NCBI GenBank assembly: GCA_001303225.1
Contig: LJNI01000039.1
Coordinates: 1 to 14,934, forward strand
Length of the DNA stretch: 14,934 nt
Direction of reading: 5' to 3'
DNA from: a candidate division TA06 bacterium DG_78
GTDB taxonomy: Bacteria; Hydrothermota; Tepidihabitantia; SM23-42
Below are positions 14,101 through 14,934 of the stretch, one piece after another; the stretch's first letter is position 1; each line of letters starts with the position of its first letter. The position numbers were made by a program, and so were the translations under genes. The notes under the pieces were generated by a model that saw only the letters and a program-made list of their open reading frames with translations, ran no database searches and was not told the origin of the DNA.

Positions 14101-14934
14101 ATGGAAGACGTGTCGCATCAAAAGGGGATGAAACTCGACACATTTCCAACACCTGACGAAATTGTATCTCGCCTCGATAACTATATTATTGGACAGTCTG
14201 AAGCGAAAAAGGCAGTTGCAATTGCCTTACGTAACCGATGGCGTAGACAGCGGGTGATTGGTCAGATAAAAGACGAGATATACCCTAACAATATCATACT
14301 CATTGGCCCAACCGGTGTTGGCAAGACTGAGATCGCCCGCAGGTTAGCCGGACTTGCACACGCACCGTTCATCAAAGTTGAGGCATCTCGTTTTACAGAG
14401 GTTGGCTATGTGGGTAGAGATGTTGAATCAATGGTACGTGATCTTATTGAGATTTCAGTCAATATGATCCGTCAAGAAAAAAACAAGCTGGTAGAAGAGA
14501 AGGCAAAACAATTTGCAGAGGAACGGATTCTCGATATTCTCTTACCAATGCCGTCCAAACTGAACCGCGAGAATAAAGCTGCTCCTGTGAGTGGATTAGA
14601 TAAAACAACGAGAGACAAAATGAGGGCCCGGCTACGTCAGGGTGCACTCGATGAGCGCATTGTTGAACTCCAGGTATCACGGGCTAGTATTCCGTTTGTT
14701 GAAGTGTTTAGTCAAGCGGGTGTTGAGGAGTTAAGTGTTGCACTCGAAGATGCATTTGGTGGTAAATTGCCGAAGAGAAAAAAGAAACGAAAAATGCCAA
14801 TCAAAGAAGCACTCCGCTATCTTCAGAATGAAGAAGCCGAGAAGCTTATTGATATGGATGAAGTAGTCAATGAAGCACGTAAAAGAACCGAACAATCGGG
14901 TATTATATTCGTTGATGAAATCGATAAAATTGCG
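14101..14934 (+). CDS. hslU: ATP-dependent protease ATPase subunit HslU (N-terminal part, runs off the window)
   Basis: The first 278 residues are present and the frame is open to the window end. HslU (ClpY) is the AAA+ unfoldase that feeds substrates to the HslV peptidase in the cytoplasm. Visible motifs are TPDEIVSRLDNYIIGQ and KKAVAIALRNRWRR (N-domain), Walker A GPTGVGKT (69-76), ASRFTEVGYVGRDVESMVRDL containing the pore motif GYVG (102-105), a charged helical I-domain (about 115-250) and Walker B GIIFVDEIDKIA at the edge. The start at ATG 14101 is favoured by the promoter; a second in-frame ATG at 14128 has AAAAGGGG directly against it, too close for a normal SD. In many bacteria hslV lies immediately upstream of hslU, but here the upstream side is a promoter and a divergent GH13 gene, so hslV must be downstream or elsewhere. 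Confidence 0.95.
   Translation, partial: MEDVSHQKGMKLDTFPTPDEIVSRLDNYIIGQSEAKKAVAIALRNRWRRQRVIGQIKDEIYPNNIILIGPTGVGKTEIARRLAGLAHAPFIKVEASRFTEVGYVGRDVESMVRDLIEISVNMIRQEKNKLVEEKAKQFAEERILDILLPMPSKLNRENKAAPVSGLDKTTRDKMRARLRQGALDERIVELQVSRASIPFVEVFSQAGVEELSVALEDAFGGKLPKRKKKRKMPIKEALRYLQNEEAEKLIDMDEVVNEARKRTEQSGIIFVDEIDKIA

Noticed and set aside
1..14934. tRNA/rRNA genes, CRISPR arrays, insertion sequences or transposases
   Set aside because: I saw no repeat-spacer pattern, transposase-like protein, terminal inverted repeats or recognisable tRNA/rRNA sequence; almost all the DNA is accounted for by the genes listed.

Overview
This window looks like chromosomal DNA from an uncultured, moderately AT-rich, Gram-negative-type bacterium. 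Three features point to the wider FCB/candidate-phylum group (for example WOR-3 or a similar lineage): a secreted FG-GAP propeller protein ending in a type IX/FlgD-like sorting domain, a very large kinase-ATPase-TPR protein, and a small SHOCT membrane protein. This placement is an inference from gene style; I could not run a phylogeny.

Layout. (1) Positions 1-1421, minus strand: alkD-like DNA glycosylase, then an ECF sigma factor, then the first 31 codons of a zinc-finger anti-sigma factor that runs off the window. (2) 1422-1819, plus strand: a regulatory-looking stretch with a micro-ORF behind a near-perfect Shine-Dalgarno (SD), a multibranched inverted-repeat element followed by a T run, and a second SD-led micro-ORF. 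(3) 1820-2038, plus: a SHOCT-domain membrane protein gene interrupted by an in-frame TAG. (4) 8100-2148, minus: a 1304-residue Ser/Thr kinase-AAA-TPR protein followed 25 bp later by a secreted seven-bladed FG-GAP protein. (5) 13981-8204, minus: a tight overlapping operon of a secreted GH13-like protein, uvrB, nadC and folC. (6) 14101-14934, plus: the start of hslU, divergent from the GH13 gene.

Most striking observations. The GH13 protein keeps the neopullulanase-type fold but has lost the catalytic nucleophile and the acid/base residue, so it looks like a secreted pseudo-amylase. The nadC reading frame has no ATG, GTG, TTG or CTG upstream of its conserved N-terminal motif and probably starts at a rare ATC/ATT/ATA codon inside the end of uvrB. 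Four good promoters all use a 16-bp spacer; at three of them (alkD, GH13, hslU) the -10 box lies 6-7 nt from the ATG, implying leaderless mRNAs. The SHOCT gene carries a TAG at a place where a Trp codon would be expected, downstream of an RNA-like element whose hairpin loop is complementary to the downstream SD.

How the genes relate: alkD, uvrB and hslU concern DNA repair and protein quality control; nadC and folC are cofactor biosynthesis; the sigma/anti-sigma pair and the kinase are signalling genes. The kinase and the secreted FG-GAP protein share a transcript. The sequence does not show what that pair senses.
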